From contig NZ_CP129119.1 in assembly GCF_030406775.1 (NCBI RefSeq), positions 2,449,501-2,513,500 of the forward strand: a DNA stretch of 64,000 nucleotides, given 5' to 3'. The stretch comes from Sporosarcina trichiuri (GTDB lineage Bacteria > Bacillota > Bacilli > Bacillales_A > Planococcaceae). The translations under genes were made by a program, and so were the position numbers. Shown piece by piece: positions 53,288 through 61,890 of this stretch. A model generated the notes under the pieces. That model was given only the letters and a program-made list of their open reading frames with translations. It had not been told where the DNA came from and made no database searches. Within the stretch, counting starts at the first letter, position 1, and every line of letters begins with the position of its first letter.

Positions 53288-54004
53288 ATGAAACAGAAAA
53301 TATGCGTAGTGGATGATGAGGCGAAGATCCTGCGGTTCATCTCTGCGAACTTGCGGTCGGTCGGCTATGACGTCGTCACCGCTGATTCAGGGGAGGAACT
53401 TCTGGAAAAGTACGATCTGATTTCGCCGGACCTGATTCTTTTGGATATCATGATGCCGGGGAAGGATGGCTTCTACGTCCTCGAAGAGCTGCGCAAGTTT
53501 TCCCATACCCCGATCATCATGCTGACGGCGCGCAGCAATCCGAAAGATAAGGTGAACGGCCTGAATCTCGGGGCGGATGATTACCTGACGAAACCGTTCT
53601 CGCTGGATGAGCTGTTCGCCCGCGTGAATGCTGTCCTGCGAAGGAGCCAGCCGGCACTGTCAGACGGTTCAGCCGGTGCATCGTCCGTCATCAAAACAGG
53701 TTCACTCCAAGTGGATGTGGGAAGCAAGCGGATCTGGATCGACGAAGAAGAGCTGAAACTGACCCAGACCGAGTTCTCCCTGCTTGAGATCCTGGCATTG
53801 AATCTGGATAAGGTCGTCCAGCATGAGACGCTTCTGTCCGACGTGTGGGGACCTCAGTACCGAGACGACGTAGAGTACCTTCGTGTCGGCATCGCACGGA
53901 TCCGGCGGAAGATCAAAGAACGGCTCAAGCAGCCGGAGGAGTATATCATCACGTATCCCGGGCTCGGCTACATGCTGAAGAGTGTCTCGCCCTCCCAAAA
54001 CTGA
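53288..54004 (+). CDS. OmpR-family response regulator
   Basis: 238 residues: receiver domain with VVDDEAK, phospho-acceptor aspartate in LILLDIMMPGKDG, and KPF; then a winged-helix DNA-binding domain (VWGPQYRDDVEYLRVGIARIRRKI, TYPGLGYML). Partner of the kinase immediately upstream. The shared element at the allF and MFS promoters is a natural candidate target. Confidence 0.93.
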   Translation: MKQKICVVDDEAKILRFISANLRSVGYDVVTADSGEELLEKYDLISPDLILLDIMMPGKDGFYVLEELRKFSHTPIIMLTARSNPKDKVNGLNLGADDYLTKPFSLDELFARVNAVLRRSQPALSDGSAGASSVIKTGSLQVDVGSKRIWIDEEELKLTQTEFSLLEILALNLDKVVQHETLLSDVWGPQYRDDVEYLRVGIARIRRKIKERLKQPEEYIITYPGLGYMLKSVSPSQN

Positions 54005-54037
54005 CAGCCGGACAATCCGCGGTATATAATTTGTCCG
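54001..54037 (+). promoter_or_regulatory. Promoter-like sequence with inverted repeat
   Basis: CTGACA (54001-54006), 18-bp spacer and a perfect TATAAT (54025-54030), overlapped by the inverted repeat CGGACAA (54009-54015) / TTGTCCG (54031-54037). It begins at the end of the response regulator gene and could give a second, repressible transcript of the MFS gene. Confidence 0.5.
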
Positions 54038-54152
54038 TACTATACATGAATGCTCAGTCAGCGGGAAGGATAACAGCAGGTATCGGCACAGTCCTGGCAG
54101 ATCAGACAAATTTGTTCACGAAATTTAATGTTTTGGCAAGGTTGCCTGAATC

Positions 54153-54188
54153 GATTTTATTCGTCTGCAATGCAAACTGCCGTATGAT
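54153..54188 (+). promoter_or_regulatory. MFS promoter with shared 21-bp element
   Basis: 54153-54173 is identical to 45428-45448 upstream of allF. TATGAT (54183-54188) lies 17 bp beyond TTCGTC, the same geometry as at allF. A TAATGTT heptamer also precedes both (54126 and 45412), at distances that differ by about one helical turn. Confidence 0.75.
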
Positions 54189-54254
54189 ACCAATGTAAGG
54201 TAAATGATCATTTTACTGAAGGTACACAATAGAAAAAAAGAGGAGGAACTCTCG

Positions 54255-55514
54255 ATGGCTAAGCAAGTACACGAAACCGGCGAGAAAAAAGAACTGATTC
54301 CCTATTGGATGAAAGCCGTTTTCGTATTCTTCTTGGGATGGGTTGCGATATACGGAACCCGTGCTATTTTGAACCCTGTCATGGATAACATTCAGGAAGA
54401 GTTCAGTCTGTCTGCCGGACAACTCGGAATGATCAGCTCTATATTCTTCATCGGTTATGCAGGTCTTAACATCCCATCCGGTATTTTAGGTGACAAGATC
54501 GGTAAAAAGAAAGTATTGGTCCCAGGAATTATCCTTTTCGGTCTCTTTGCAGCAATCGCCGGAACAATGCCGAACTTTGTGCTGTTCGTCTTAATGTGGC
54601 TGATGGTTGGTGTGTTCCAAGGATTCTACTATGGTCCTCAGTACGGACTGTCTTCTGAAGCGATTCCGCCGAAGCACCTGACAGTCGGTTCTGCAATCAT
54701 CAACAGCGGTATGGCCTTCGGTCTTTCTGCAGGTTACTTCCTTTCAAGTTATACGCTTGAAGCAGGTATGAGCTGGAGAGCACCATTCTACATCGTAGCA
54801 ATCCCGGTTGTTATTATCGGTCTGCTGATGTGGTGGCTCGTAAAAGAGAACCCGTATGGAAAAGAGAAAAAAGCAGTTCTCGACAAGCAGGACAAGCTCA
54901 AGATGAGCACCTTGTTCAAGAACCGCAACTTGGTCATGTCATATATCACGATTTTCTGTGCAATCTACGGTTTCTTCGTAGTTGTGACATGGATGCCGTA
55001 CTACTTGCAGCACGCCCGCGGAATCGAAGGAAGCGCAGTTGCGACAGTTTCTTCACTCGTCCCTTGGGCTGCCATCCCGGGCTCGATCTTCTTCAGCTGG
55101 GTCGCTGACCGTCTCGGAAAGCGCCGTCCCGTCTTGCTCGTCATGCTGCCGTTGTCCCTGATCGCTCTTGTATCGATCGTGGCATTCGATAACATGTACG
55201 TTCTGTATGCGGCATTGATCGGGTATGGGATTTTCGGTAAGATCAGTACGAACCCAGTACTCGTTGCAGTCGTTGCGGATAACGCTCCGAAAAATGCATA
55301 CTCGACATCATTCGGTGTCTATAACTTCATCGGAATGTGCGGATCCATCCTGGCTCCTTACATCACCGGGTTCCTGACAGATATTACAGGAAGCCTGGAC
55401 ATGGGCTTCTACTTTGCAGCATTCCTTCTGGTCATCGGAACGATTTCCGCTTCCCTGATCAGAGAAGACAACCGTCCGAACGTCGAAGGCGAGAACGCTG
55501 TCGCCGGAGGCTGA
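54255..55514 (+). CDS. MFS transporter, probably for a small organic acid or ureide
   Basis: 419 residues with twelve membrane segments; GYAGLNIPSGILGDKIGKKK after helix 2 and ADRLGKRRPV between helices 8 and 9 are typical MFS loops. ATG 54255 has AGGAGG 8 nt upstream. Codon use is of the highly expressed kind, like the all operon. Sharing of a promoter element with allF suggests transport of an intermediate or end product (allantoate, oxamate or similar), which is an inference. Confidence 0.85.
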   Translation: MAKQVHETGEKKELIPYWMKAVFVFFLGWVAIYGTRAILNPVMDNIQEEFSLSAGQLGMISSIFFIGYAGLNIPSGILGDKIGKKKVLVPGIILFGLFAAIAGTMPNFVLFVLMWLMVGVFQGFYYGPQYGLSSEAIPPKHLTVGSAIINSGMAFGLSAGYFLSSYTLEAGMSWRAPFYIVAIPVVIIGLLMWWLVKENPYGKEKKAVLDKQDKLKMSTLFKNRNLVMSYITIFCAIYGFFVVVTWMPYYLQHARGIEGSAVATVSSLVPWAAIPGSIFFSWVADRLGKRRPVLLVMLPLSLIALVSIVAFDNMYVLYAALIGYGIFGKISTNPVLVAVVADNAPKNAYSTSFGVYNFIGMCGSILAPYITGFLTDITGSLDMGFYFAAFLLVIGTISASLIREDNRPNVEGENAVAGG

Positions 55515-55522
55515 TCCAAGTG

Positions 55523-55551
55523 AACCGTCCCTTTCAAAGGGGCGGTTTTTC
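55523..55551 (+). terminator. MFS gene terminator 1
   Basis: CCGTCCCTT-tca-AAGGGGCGG stem followed by TTTTT. Confidence 0.85.
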
Positions 55552-55565
55552 CATATCATGAAAGG

Positions 55566-55597
55566 GCCGCCCGTTCTCTTGAGGGGCGGCTTTTTGT
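55566..55597 (+). terminator. MFS gene terminator 2
   Basis: GCCGCCC...GGGCGGC stem followed by TTTTT; in tandem with the previous terminator, only about 30 bp before the pxpB start. Confidence 0.85.
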
Positions 55598-55629
55598 ATA
55601 CTTGAGGAAAGAAACTGAGGAGGTGCCCG

Positions 55630-56355
55630 ATGGAATGTACAATCCACCCGCTCGGCGACCAGGCTGTGATCTGCAGGCTGGGGGATGCCGATGCGGACGA
55701 CACCGAATTGAAGATACGCAGCGTGACCGCGGCGCTTACCGACCGGCCGCCTGTATGGCTGACGGAGTACGTCTCTTCCTACACGTCAGTCACAGTCTAC
55801 TACGATATCCGGAATTGCCCGGCCGGCAAATCTCCTTACGATCATGTCAGCCAGCAGCTGGCGACACTCATCGGGTCACTTGACCCTGCAACGCAGATAC
55901 CGCGCAGGACGGTCAGGCTGCCTGTGCTGTATGGCGGCATGGAAGGCCCGGACCTCCTGTATGTTGCGTCTATCGCCGGTATGACTCCAGACGAGGTCGT
56001 CCGGCAGCATGCAGCCGGGCGCTATATTGTCCGGATGATCGGATTTTCACCAGGGTTTCCATTCCTGTCAGGGCTTCCTGCCGCGCTGTCCATGCCGAGG
56101 AAGCAAACACCCCGTCTCAGTATTCCGGAACGCTCTGTAGGCATTGCCGGCAGGCAGACAGGTGTCTATCCGATCAGTACACCGGGCGGCTGGCAGCTGA
56201 TCGGCAGGACACCGGTCGACCTGTTCATGCCGGACCGGGAGCCGCCCAGTTTGCTGGAGCCGGGAGATCTGCTGGAATTCTGCCCGATCACACAGCAGCA
56301 GTATGATGAAATAAGGGAGGAAACATCATGCTTGAACTACTCCGGGCCGGACTGA
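55630..56355 (+). CDS. pxpB: 5-oxoprolinase subunit B (KipI-like)
   Basis: 241 residues; the family segments HPLGDQAVICRLGD, LYGGMEGPDL, GFSPGFPFLSGLP and GGWQLIGRTP are present. With PxpC and PxpA it forms an ATP-dependent 5-oxoprolinase that opens pyroglutamate to glutamate. RBS GGAGGTG. First gene of pxpB-pxpC-pxpA, overlapping pxpC by 28 bp. Confidence 0.93.
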   Translation: MECTIHPLGDQAVICRLGDADADDTELKIRSVTAALTDRPPVWLTEYVSSYTSVTVYYDIRNCPAGKSPYDHVSQQLATLIGSLDPATQIPRRTVRLPVLYGGMEGPDLLYVASIAGMTPDEVVRQHAAGRYIVRMIGFSPGFPFLSGLPAALSMPRKQTPRLSIPERSVGIAGRQTGVYPISTPGGWQLIGRTPVDLFMPDREPPSLLEPGDLLEFCPITQQQYDEIREETSCLNYSGPD

Positions 56356-57326
56356 TGGACACGGTGCAGGATGCCGGACGGACCGGCTGGCAGCAGTACG
56401 GTATCACGCCTGGCGGCACGATGGACCGGCTTTCGATGCGCACTGCCAATCTTCTGGTCGGCAACAGCGGGAGTGAAGCGGTTCTTGAGATGACGCTGAC
56501 CGGGCCGGTTATCTATTTCCGGCAGGCGACTCTGATTGCGCTGTGCGGGGGGGAATTTCATCCAGAGATCGATGGGGCGCCTGTGCCTCTCTGGCGGCCT
56601 GTCTATGCCAGGGAGGGGAGTATCCTGACCACCGGGTCGGCGGCACAGGGCAGCCGACTTGTGATGGCCCTGCCCGGCGGCATCGATGTCCCCGAAGTGC
56701 TCGGCAGCCGGTCTACGTTCCTGCGAGCAGGAATCGGCGGAATGGAGGGACGGGCACTACGGAAAGGGGATGTACTAATGCCAGGCCGGATAACCGTTCC
56801 TCGGCCGCAGCAGAAAAATAGCTTCGCGCAGCCATTCCGGACAGCCAGCTGGTCGGTATCCGGCTGGCTGCGTCCTGTACTTGGTCCGGAGATCACCATC
56901 CGCTGGCTCCGCGGCAGGCACTACCAGCTGTTCGGCAGCAGCAGCCTGAATAACTTCCGCCGGACAGCCTATACGGCAGGCTCACAGTCGGACCGGATGG
57001 GATACCGGCTGCAGGGGGCTGCGCTGCAGCTGAAGAAGTCACAGGAACTGACATCGGAATCGGTGACGTTCGGTACCGTCCAAGTGCCGCCGGACGGGCA
57101 GCCGATCATTCTGATGGCGGATCGGCAGACAACGGGCGGCTACCCGGAAATCGCGCAGATCATTACGGCGGATCTGCCATCGCTTGCACAAGCGCGGCCG
57201 GGGACCCGCATCCGGTTTGAGGAAGTCTCCCTTGCAGAGGCGCACCGTCTGCTGCAGAAACAGGAGCAGGCGCTGGCTGAGTTTCAGACAGCCGTCCGCC
57301 TGAAACTCCAGGAAGGGATTGAATAA
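56328..57326 (+). CDS. pxpC: 5-oxoprolinase subunit C (KipA-like)
   Basis: 332 residues with the biotin-dependent-carboxylase-like domain: LRAGLMDTVQDAGRTGWQQYGI at the start, RSTFLRAGIGGMEGRALRKGD, SQSDRMGYRLQG and DRQTTGGYPEIA. Related to allophanate hydrolase subunit 2. Start ATG 56328 has GGAGG upstream inside pxpB. It is 2 bp before pxpA. Confidence 0.93.
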   Translation: MLELLRAGLMDTVQDAGRTGWQQYGITPGGTMDRLSMRTANLLVGNSGSEAVLEMTLTGPVIYFRQATLIALCGGEFHPEIDGAPVPLWRPVYAREGSILTTGSAAQGSRLVMALPGGIDVPEVLGSRSTFLRAGIGGMEGRALRKGDVLMPGRITVPRPQQKNSFAQPFRTASWSVSGWLRPVLGPEITIRWLRGRHYQLFGSSSLNNFRRTAYTAGSQSDRMGYRLQGAALQLKKSQELTSESVTFGTVQVPPDGQPIILMADRQTTGGYPEIAQIITADLPSLAQARPGTRIRFEEVSLAEAHRLLQKQEQALAEFQTAVRLKLQEGIE

Positions 57327-57328
57327 CA

Positions 57329-58093
57329 GTGAAAATCGATTTGAACTGCGATCTCGGTGAAGGTTTCGGTGCCTATTCAATAGGAAGAGACGCGGAAATG
57401 ATGAACTACATAACATCTGCGAACATTGCCTGCGGCTTCCATGCAGGGGATCCCTCTGTGATGCGGAAGGCCGTGGAGCTTGCCCAAACGCATGGAACGG
57501 CAGTCGGTGCCCATCCCGGATTTCCGGATCTCCAGGGCTTCGGCAGACGGAACATGTCCTGCACGGAACAGGAAATCTATGACTTCATGGTGTACCAGAT
57601 CGGTGCGCTGCAAGGGTTCCTGCAGGCTGCAGGGCTGCCTCTCCATCATGTCAAACCGCACGGAGCCCTGTATAACATGGCTGCAGGGGACCGCCAGTTG
57701 GCGGAAGCGGTCTGCCGGGCGGTGGCAGACACTGCCCCGCGTGCAGTGCTGTACGGTCTGGCGGAGAGCGAACTGATCCGGGCAGGACAGGACGCCGGAC
57801 TGCAGACGGCGAGTGAAGTGTTCGCCGACAGGACCTATGAAGCGGATCTCACCCTGACACCGAGGAGCCGGCCCGGTGCTGTCATCCTGGATTACGGCGT
57901 CCTGCTGGAACAGGCGCTCCTCCTGGTGAAAGAGGGGAAGGTGCGGACGGCTGCCGGCAGTATTGCTTCCGTTCGGGCCGACACGATCTGCCTGCATGGC
58001 GATAATGAGCTTGCGCTGGAATTCGCAAGACGGCTGTCGGAAGACCTTCCAAAATACGGCATTACGATTCAGCAGTTCCAAGCAGGCCGATGA
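57329..58093 (+). CDS. pxpA: 5-oxoprolinase subunit A (LamB/YcsF family)
   Basis: 254 residues with the family opening DLNCDLGEGFGAY, ANIACGFHAGDPSVMRK, GAHPGFPD and VKPHGALYN. Third subunit of the 5-oxoprolinase. The start codon is GTG (ORF opening GTGAAAATC) right after pxpC. Confidence 0.93.
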   Translation: MKIDLNCDLGEGFGAYSIGRDAEMMNYITSANIACGFHAGDPSVMRKAVELAQTHGTAVGAHPGFPDLQGFGRRNMSCTEQEIYDFMVYQIGALQGFLQAAGLPLHHVKPHGALYNMAAGDRQLAEAVCRAVADTAPRAVLYGLAESELIRAGQDAGLQTASEVFADRTYEADLTLTPRSRPGAVILDYGVLLEQALLLVKEGKVRTAAGSIASVRADTICLHGDNELALEFARRLSEDLPKYGITIQQFQAGR

Positions 58094-58148
58094 GCGGTTT
58101 CTGTAACGAGTAAGTGAAAGAAGGGAAATCATTTGGTATAGTGGTGGC

Positions 58149-58862
58149 ATGACAAACCTTACAGCGAACCAAATCAGCCAATTACAGAGCAATGGAGTGT
58201 ATAGCGAAAGACCCGTCCATCCGCTGTTCACGATGGCGGACCTGCTGGCAGGAGAGCGGACGGAAGCCATCCTGCACGCAGTCCAGACCATCAGCGGCAG
58301 CCCGAACAAGACAGTGGCGGCTTCCTATCTCATGCGCCGGTACGGCATGTTCACCGGCATGCAGCTGGTGCAGTACGTCCTGTATGACGAGTTCTGGAAT
58401 GGCCGGCCGGATGAGTTCCGATTCGGTGCAGCGGACGAGTACGGCAACCGGACCGTCAGCACCTACCCGGCCATCAGCGGCTGGGTTGAAGCAGATCCGG
58501 AACAGCCCCGGGCGGCCGTCCGCAAACTGCTGGAGGAGATCGATCAGGTCATCGGCAGCCTGCGGAAGGGGGCACCGATCTCTGCAAATGTCCTGTGGGA
58601 GAATGTCTTCGGTTTCTGGCTGTGGCATTTCCATGTCATGCTGGACGATCCATCTTCCGAAGAGCAGGCCCGCACAGTTTTGGAACTGGTCAAGTCGGAC
58701 GACGTTTGGGCAGGCATCCACGACGTCTCCAGGTTCCGTCTCTATTTAAATGGAAGGGATCCGTCACAATTGCTGAATACGACTGTCCGGACCACTTGCT
58801 GTCTGTCGAAAGATGTCCCTGGCCTCATGCAGTGCGGCTTCTGTCCGCTGAAGAAAGGGTAG
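58149..58862 (+). CDS. FhuF-like [2Fe-2S] ferric-siderophore reductase-type protein
   Basis: 237 residues, soluble. The C-terminus has CC-x10-C-x2-C (CCLSKDVPGLMQCGFC), the unusual [2Fe-2S] ligand pattern of FhuF, which reduces siderophore-bound iron in the cytoplasm. No siderophore transport gene is beside it and no clear Fur box was seen. It has a TTGGTATAGT -10-like box just upstream and only a weak ribosome site. Family call rests on the cysteine motif and size. Confidence 0.72.
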   Translation: MTNLTANQISQLQSNGVYSERPVHPLFTMADLLAGERTEAILHAVQTISGSPNKTVAASYLMRRYGMFTGMQLVQYVLYDEFWNGRPDEFRFGAADEYGNRTVSTYPAISGWVEADPEQPRAAVRKLLEEIDQVIGSLRKGAPISANVLWENVFGFWLWHFHVMLDDPSSEEQARTVLELVKSDDVWAGIHDVSRFRLYLNGRDPSQLLNTTVRTTCCLSKDVPGLMQCGFCPLKKG

Positions 58863-58866
58863 GCCC

Positions 58867-59145
58867 TTATTTGGAGCGGTAGGCGAGGATCGTCTGCTGC
58901 AGGGAATACAGGGTCCCCATGGCAGCCCCGCTATAGAAGAATCCCATGAAAATACCGGCAGATAGGTTTTTCGGATGACTGATGACGATGGAAAGAAATA
59001 GTGCGACACCTGTCGCCACTGTGGACAAGGCGGCCGGTTTGACGCGGAACAGCCATTTCGCCGCCAGTACGGCCGCGAACGTTACAGGGACTGCCCAGAC
59101 AGCATCCCAGATATTCGTATGGATTGTCGGAAACTCAGACAGCAT
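58867..59145 (-). CDS. Small membrane protein, 92 residues
   Basis: Three hydrophobic segments (about 15-32, 39-56, 62-82) and short polar ends. RBS AAAGGATG. No family recognised. It ends a few bases from the FhuF-like stop and starts inside the upstream region of the P1 peptidase gene. Confidence 0.6.
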   Translation of the reverse strand: MLSEFPTIHTNIWDAVWAVPVTFAAVLAAKWLFRVKPAALSTVATGVALFLSIVISHPKNLSAGIFMGFFYSGAAMGTLYSLQQTILAYRSK

Positions 59146-59214
59146 AGAGAATCATCCTTTTCTGTTCAGTATGTGGCAGCTCTGCAGAACGTAAACCTGA
59201 AAGGAGTGGAGGAA

Positions 59215-60276
59215 TTGCCGGTACAGGAACCGATGAAAATAAGGGAACGCGGAGTGGACATAGGCAGATTGCCCATTGGACAGAAAAATTGCATCACCGA
59301 TGTGGAAGGTGTGAAAGTCGGACATGTGACCCTGGACGGACCGCTGTCCGACGGCGGCTGGACAGCAACCGGTGTCACGGCCATCCTGCCTCATCCGGGC
59401 AATCTGTTCCGGGAGAAACTGGCGGCAGCAAGTTATGTTATCAACGGGTTCGGGAAGACGACAGGACTCGTCCAGCTTGATGAATTGGGACAGCTGGAAT
59501 CACCGATCATGCTGACGAATACATTCAGCGTCCCGGCTGTCACGGAAGGAACACTGCGCTGGATGCTCAAGAGAACACCGGAGATCGGGGATACGACAGG
59601 GACACTCAACATCGTGACCGGGGAGTGCAATGACGGCCGTCTGAATAGCATCCGTGCCCTGGCTGTGAGACCGGAGCATGCCCTGCAGGCAATCCGTTCG
59701 GCTTCCGACGCTGCATGTCCGGAGGGGGCGGTCGGGGCCGGAAAAGGGATGATCTGCTTCGGATACAAAGGGGGGATCGGCTCCTCATCGCGCCTGATTG
59801 CATTTGAAGAAGGCAAAGCTTATACGATCGGATGTCTCGTGCTGAGCAATTTCGGCCAGCGGGAAGACTTTGCTGCTGGCCGCTATATACAGCAGGGTGC
59901 CGATTACACCTCTGACGCACCGGAACCGGCGGACGGATCCATCATGATCGTGCTGGCGACAGATGCACCGCTCGACAGCAGGCAGTTAAAGCGGGTTGCC
60001 AAACGTGCCGGCGTCGGACTTGCAAGAACAGGCAGCCATTACAGCAATGGAAGCGGGGATATCGTGATCGCCTTTTCCACCGCCCGCAAGATTCCCCATG
60101 AGTCGGAAGCGCGGACGGAATTGGCGGAAAGTATACGGGACAGCCATCCTGTCATGAACCTCCTGTTTCAAGCGGCGGCCGAAGTGACGGAAGAAGCCAT
60201 CCTGAACTCTCTCAGCCAGGCAGTGGCGACCAAAGGCCGCAACGGGCTCACCGTCGGACCGATGCCGTTCCGGTGA
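59215..60276 (+). CDS. P1-family (DmpA/S58) aminopeptidase-like protein
   Basis: 353 residues of the N-terminal-nucleophile DmpA fold: GVKVGHVTL early, then GAVGAGKGMICFGYKGGIGSSSRL, where the serine run holds the self-cleavage nucleophile, and a tail NSLSQAVATKGRNGLTV. Members release D- or beta-amino acids from short peptides or amides. I favour TTG 59215, 8 nt after AAAGGAG; ATG 59233 is an alternative. It is convergent with the OFA transporter gene. Confidence 0.83.
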   Translation: MPVQEPMKIRERGVDIGRLPIGQKNCITDVEGVKVGHVTLDGPLSDGGWTATGVTAILPHPGNLFREKLAAASYVINGFGKTTGLVQLDELGQLESPIMLTNTFSVPAVTEGTLRWMLKRTPEIGDTTGTLNIVTGECNDGRLNSIRALAVRPEHALQAIRSASDAACPEGAVGAGKGMICFGYKGGIGSSSRLIAFEEGKAYTIGCLVLSNFGQREDFAAGRYIQQGADYTSDAPEPADGSIMIVLATDAPLDSRQLKRVAKRAGVGLARTGSHYSNGSGDIVIAFSTARKIPHESEARTELAESIRDSHPVMNLLFQAAAEVTEEAILNSLSQAVATKGRNGLTVGPMPFR

Positions 60277-60307
60277 CTGTTCCATGTGAAACAAGCTGTC
60301 CGTATGC

Positions 60308-60352
60308 AAAAAAGACTGCAGAGCTGCTCATTTAGCAGCCTGCAGTCTTTTT
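60308..60352. terminator. Bidirectional terminator
   Basis: AAAAAGACTGCAG...CTGCAGTCTTTTT 13-bp stem with a second stem (GCTGCT/AGCAGC) nested in its loop. Confidence 0.92.
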
Positions 60353-60355
60353 CAT

Positions 60356-61642
60356 TCAGTTCCAGTATCCTTCGTTCACCAGTTTCTTCTTACCGATGAA
60401 TGCATAGGTGACGAGGAAGATGTTGAGCACAAGCATGACAATCAGGATATACAGTGCGGATTCATAGCTCTTCGTGATGTCGAAAATATAGCCGTACGCA
60501 GGAAGCGCAACGATTCCCGCAACAGCCAGACCGAGTGAAGCGGATGAGTAGATCTGGCTGTATTCCCGGCTGCCGAACAAGCTCGTCGTCAATGCAGGTG
60601 CGAGTGTTCCGACAGAATTGGATACGGTGAAGCCGAACAGTGTGACCGACAGGACCAGCAGAGCCGGACTGGCGGTTGCAAACAGCATACCGAGAACGGA
60701 TACGATCGCCAGCACCATCGCCAGATAGATCGTGTTGCGTGAACCGATCTTATCGACGAGGAAGCCGAGGACCAGTGCGCCAAGCAGCACACCGATCAAG
60801 TATCCTGCCATGGTATTTCCTGCAAAGATTGCGTCATACCCATACGGCAGTGACTCGATATAGGACGGAATATGGATGGCAAAACTTGCAATCGAAACAA
60901 TCAGCAGGAAGAACAGGAAGAGTGAGTAGAACGCAGCGGACTTTCTCGCCACCGCCATCGTGATCCCTTTGTCCGCTTCAGCCGTCTCAGTGTTCTCACT
61001 TTTCACAGCCGATTCCTCTTCAGCCCCGTACGGCAGGACGCCGACAGCCTGAGGAGATTTGCGTATCAAGAACAGGATGGTCGGGACAACGATGATGATC
61101 GCAGCCAGTCCGAGCGAAATATAACCTGTGCGCCAGCCTGCATCAGCGATGGTCCGGCCGACAAGCGGCTGGGCCAATGCGCCGAGCAGACCCTGGGAAG
61201 CACCGATCAGACCGAGCGCCATCCCATTTTTCTTCTTGAACCATTGATTGACCAGTACCGGACCGGCAATGACTGTGTTGAACACACCGCCGACAGCCAA
61301 TGGAATCGAGAAGATATACCAGCCCCACACCGAGTTGCTGAAACCGAACGCAACGAACGCGCCGGCCTGCAGGATCATCGCGGTGATGAGGACGAGCCGT
61401 GTATCATACTTAGCGAGGATCTTACCTCCGATGGGAAGGAAAATCATCGTTACAATGGAAGCGATACTGAAATAGATCGTCAAGTTGCCTGTAGAGATGC
61501 CTAACTCCGAAGTCGCCCCCGGAATGAACAGTCCAGCCGAGTTGTTCAGCGAACCTTTGCCGATCCCTACGATAATACAGAGTGCAACAAGCGTGAACCA
61601 AGCATAATGGATCTTCTTCTTGGACTTGCCCAAATTCCCCAC
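60356..61642 (-). CDS. OFA-family (oxalate/formate antiporter type) MFS transporter
   Basis: About 428 residues with twelve membrane segments; NNSAGLFIPGATSELGIS, FNTVIAGPVLVNQWFKKKNGMALGLIGASQGLLGA and DKIGSRNTIYLAM match the oxalate:formate antiporter branch. The stop is sure, the start is not: GTG 61642 is a guess because the upstream part of the open frame (to 61738) shows no ribosome site. It has its own promoter at 61814-61842. In this neighbourhood oxalate or oxamate exchange is plausible. Confidence 0.8.
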   Translation of the reverse strand: MGNLGKSKKKIHYAWFTLVALCIIVGIGKGSLNNSAGLFIPGATSELGISTGNLTIYFSIASIVTMIFLPIGGKILAKYDTRLVLITAMILQAGAFVAFGFSNSVWGWYIFSIPLAVGGVFNTVIAGPVLVNQWFKKKNGMALGLIGASQGLLGALAQPLVGRTIADAGWRTGYISLGLAAIIIVVPTILFLIRKSPQAVGVLPYGAEEESAVKSENTETAEADKGITMAVARKSAAFYSLFLFFLLIVSIASFAIHIPSYIESLPYGYDAIFAGNTMAGYLIGVLLGALVLGFLVDKIGSRNTIYLAMVLAIVSVLGMLFATASPALLVLSVTLFGFTVSNSVGTLAPALTTSLFGSREYSQIYSSASLGLAVAGIVALPAYGYIFDITKSYESALYILIVMLVLNIFLVTYAFIGKKKLVNEGYWN

Positions 61643-61770
61643 TGCTTTCTTTATGTTATTTACAAATGACCTCTGATCAATCTGCTGCCTGATGCGGATG
61701 AGAATCCATCCTTGCTGCCCGGCAATCATTGTCATCAAAGCCGGTCATTGTAACAAGCTGCTGAAAGGAG

Positions 61771-61791
61771 AAAGACTCTAGCAGAGTCTTT
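61771..61791 (-). promoter_or_regulatory. Perfect hairpin in the OFA transporter leader
   Basis: AAAGACTCT-agc-AGAGTCTTT, 9-bp arms without mismatch, between the promoter and the start codon. On the minus strand it is followed by CTCCTTTC, so it may be an attenuator or operator. Confidence 0.55.
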
Positions 61792-61813
61792 AGGAAAAAT
61801 CAAATGCAAACTG

Positions 61814-61842
61814 AGCATACGGAAATTAAAAGGCAAAGTCAA
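61814..61842 (-). promoter_or_regulatory. OFA transporter promoter
   Basis: On the minus strand TTGACT (61842-61837), 17-bp spacer, TATGCT (61819-61814). Confidence 0.65.
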
Positions 61843-61890
61843 TAGTTATTATTTAAGATTAAAGTTTCAGATTAAAATACATTATTCGAT

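Noticed and set aside
54126..54150. Sigma-54 promoter (TGGCAAGGTTGC) upstream of the MFS gene
   Set aside because: The spacing between the GG and GC elements is too short, and no sigma-54 activator is nearby.
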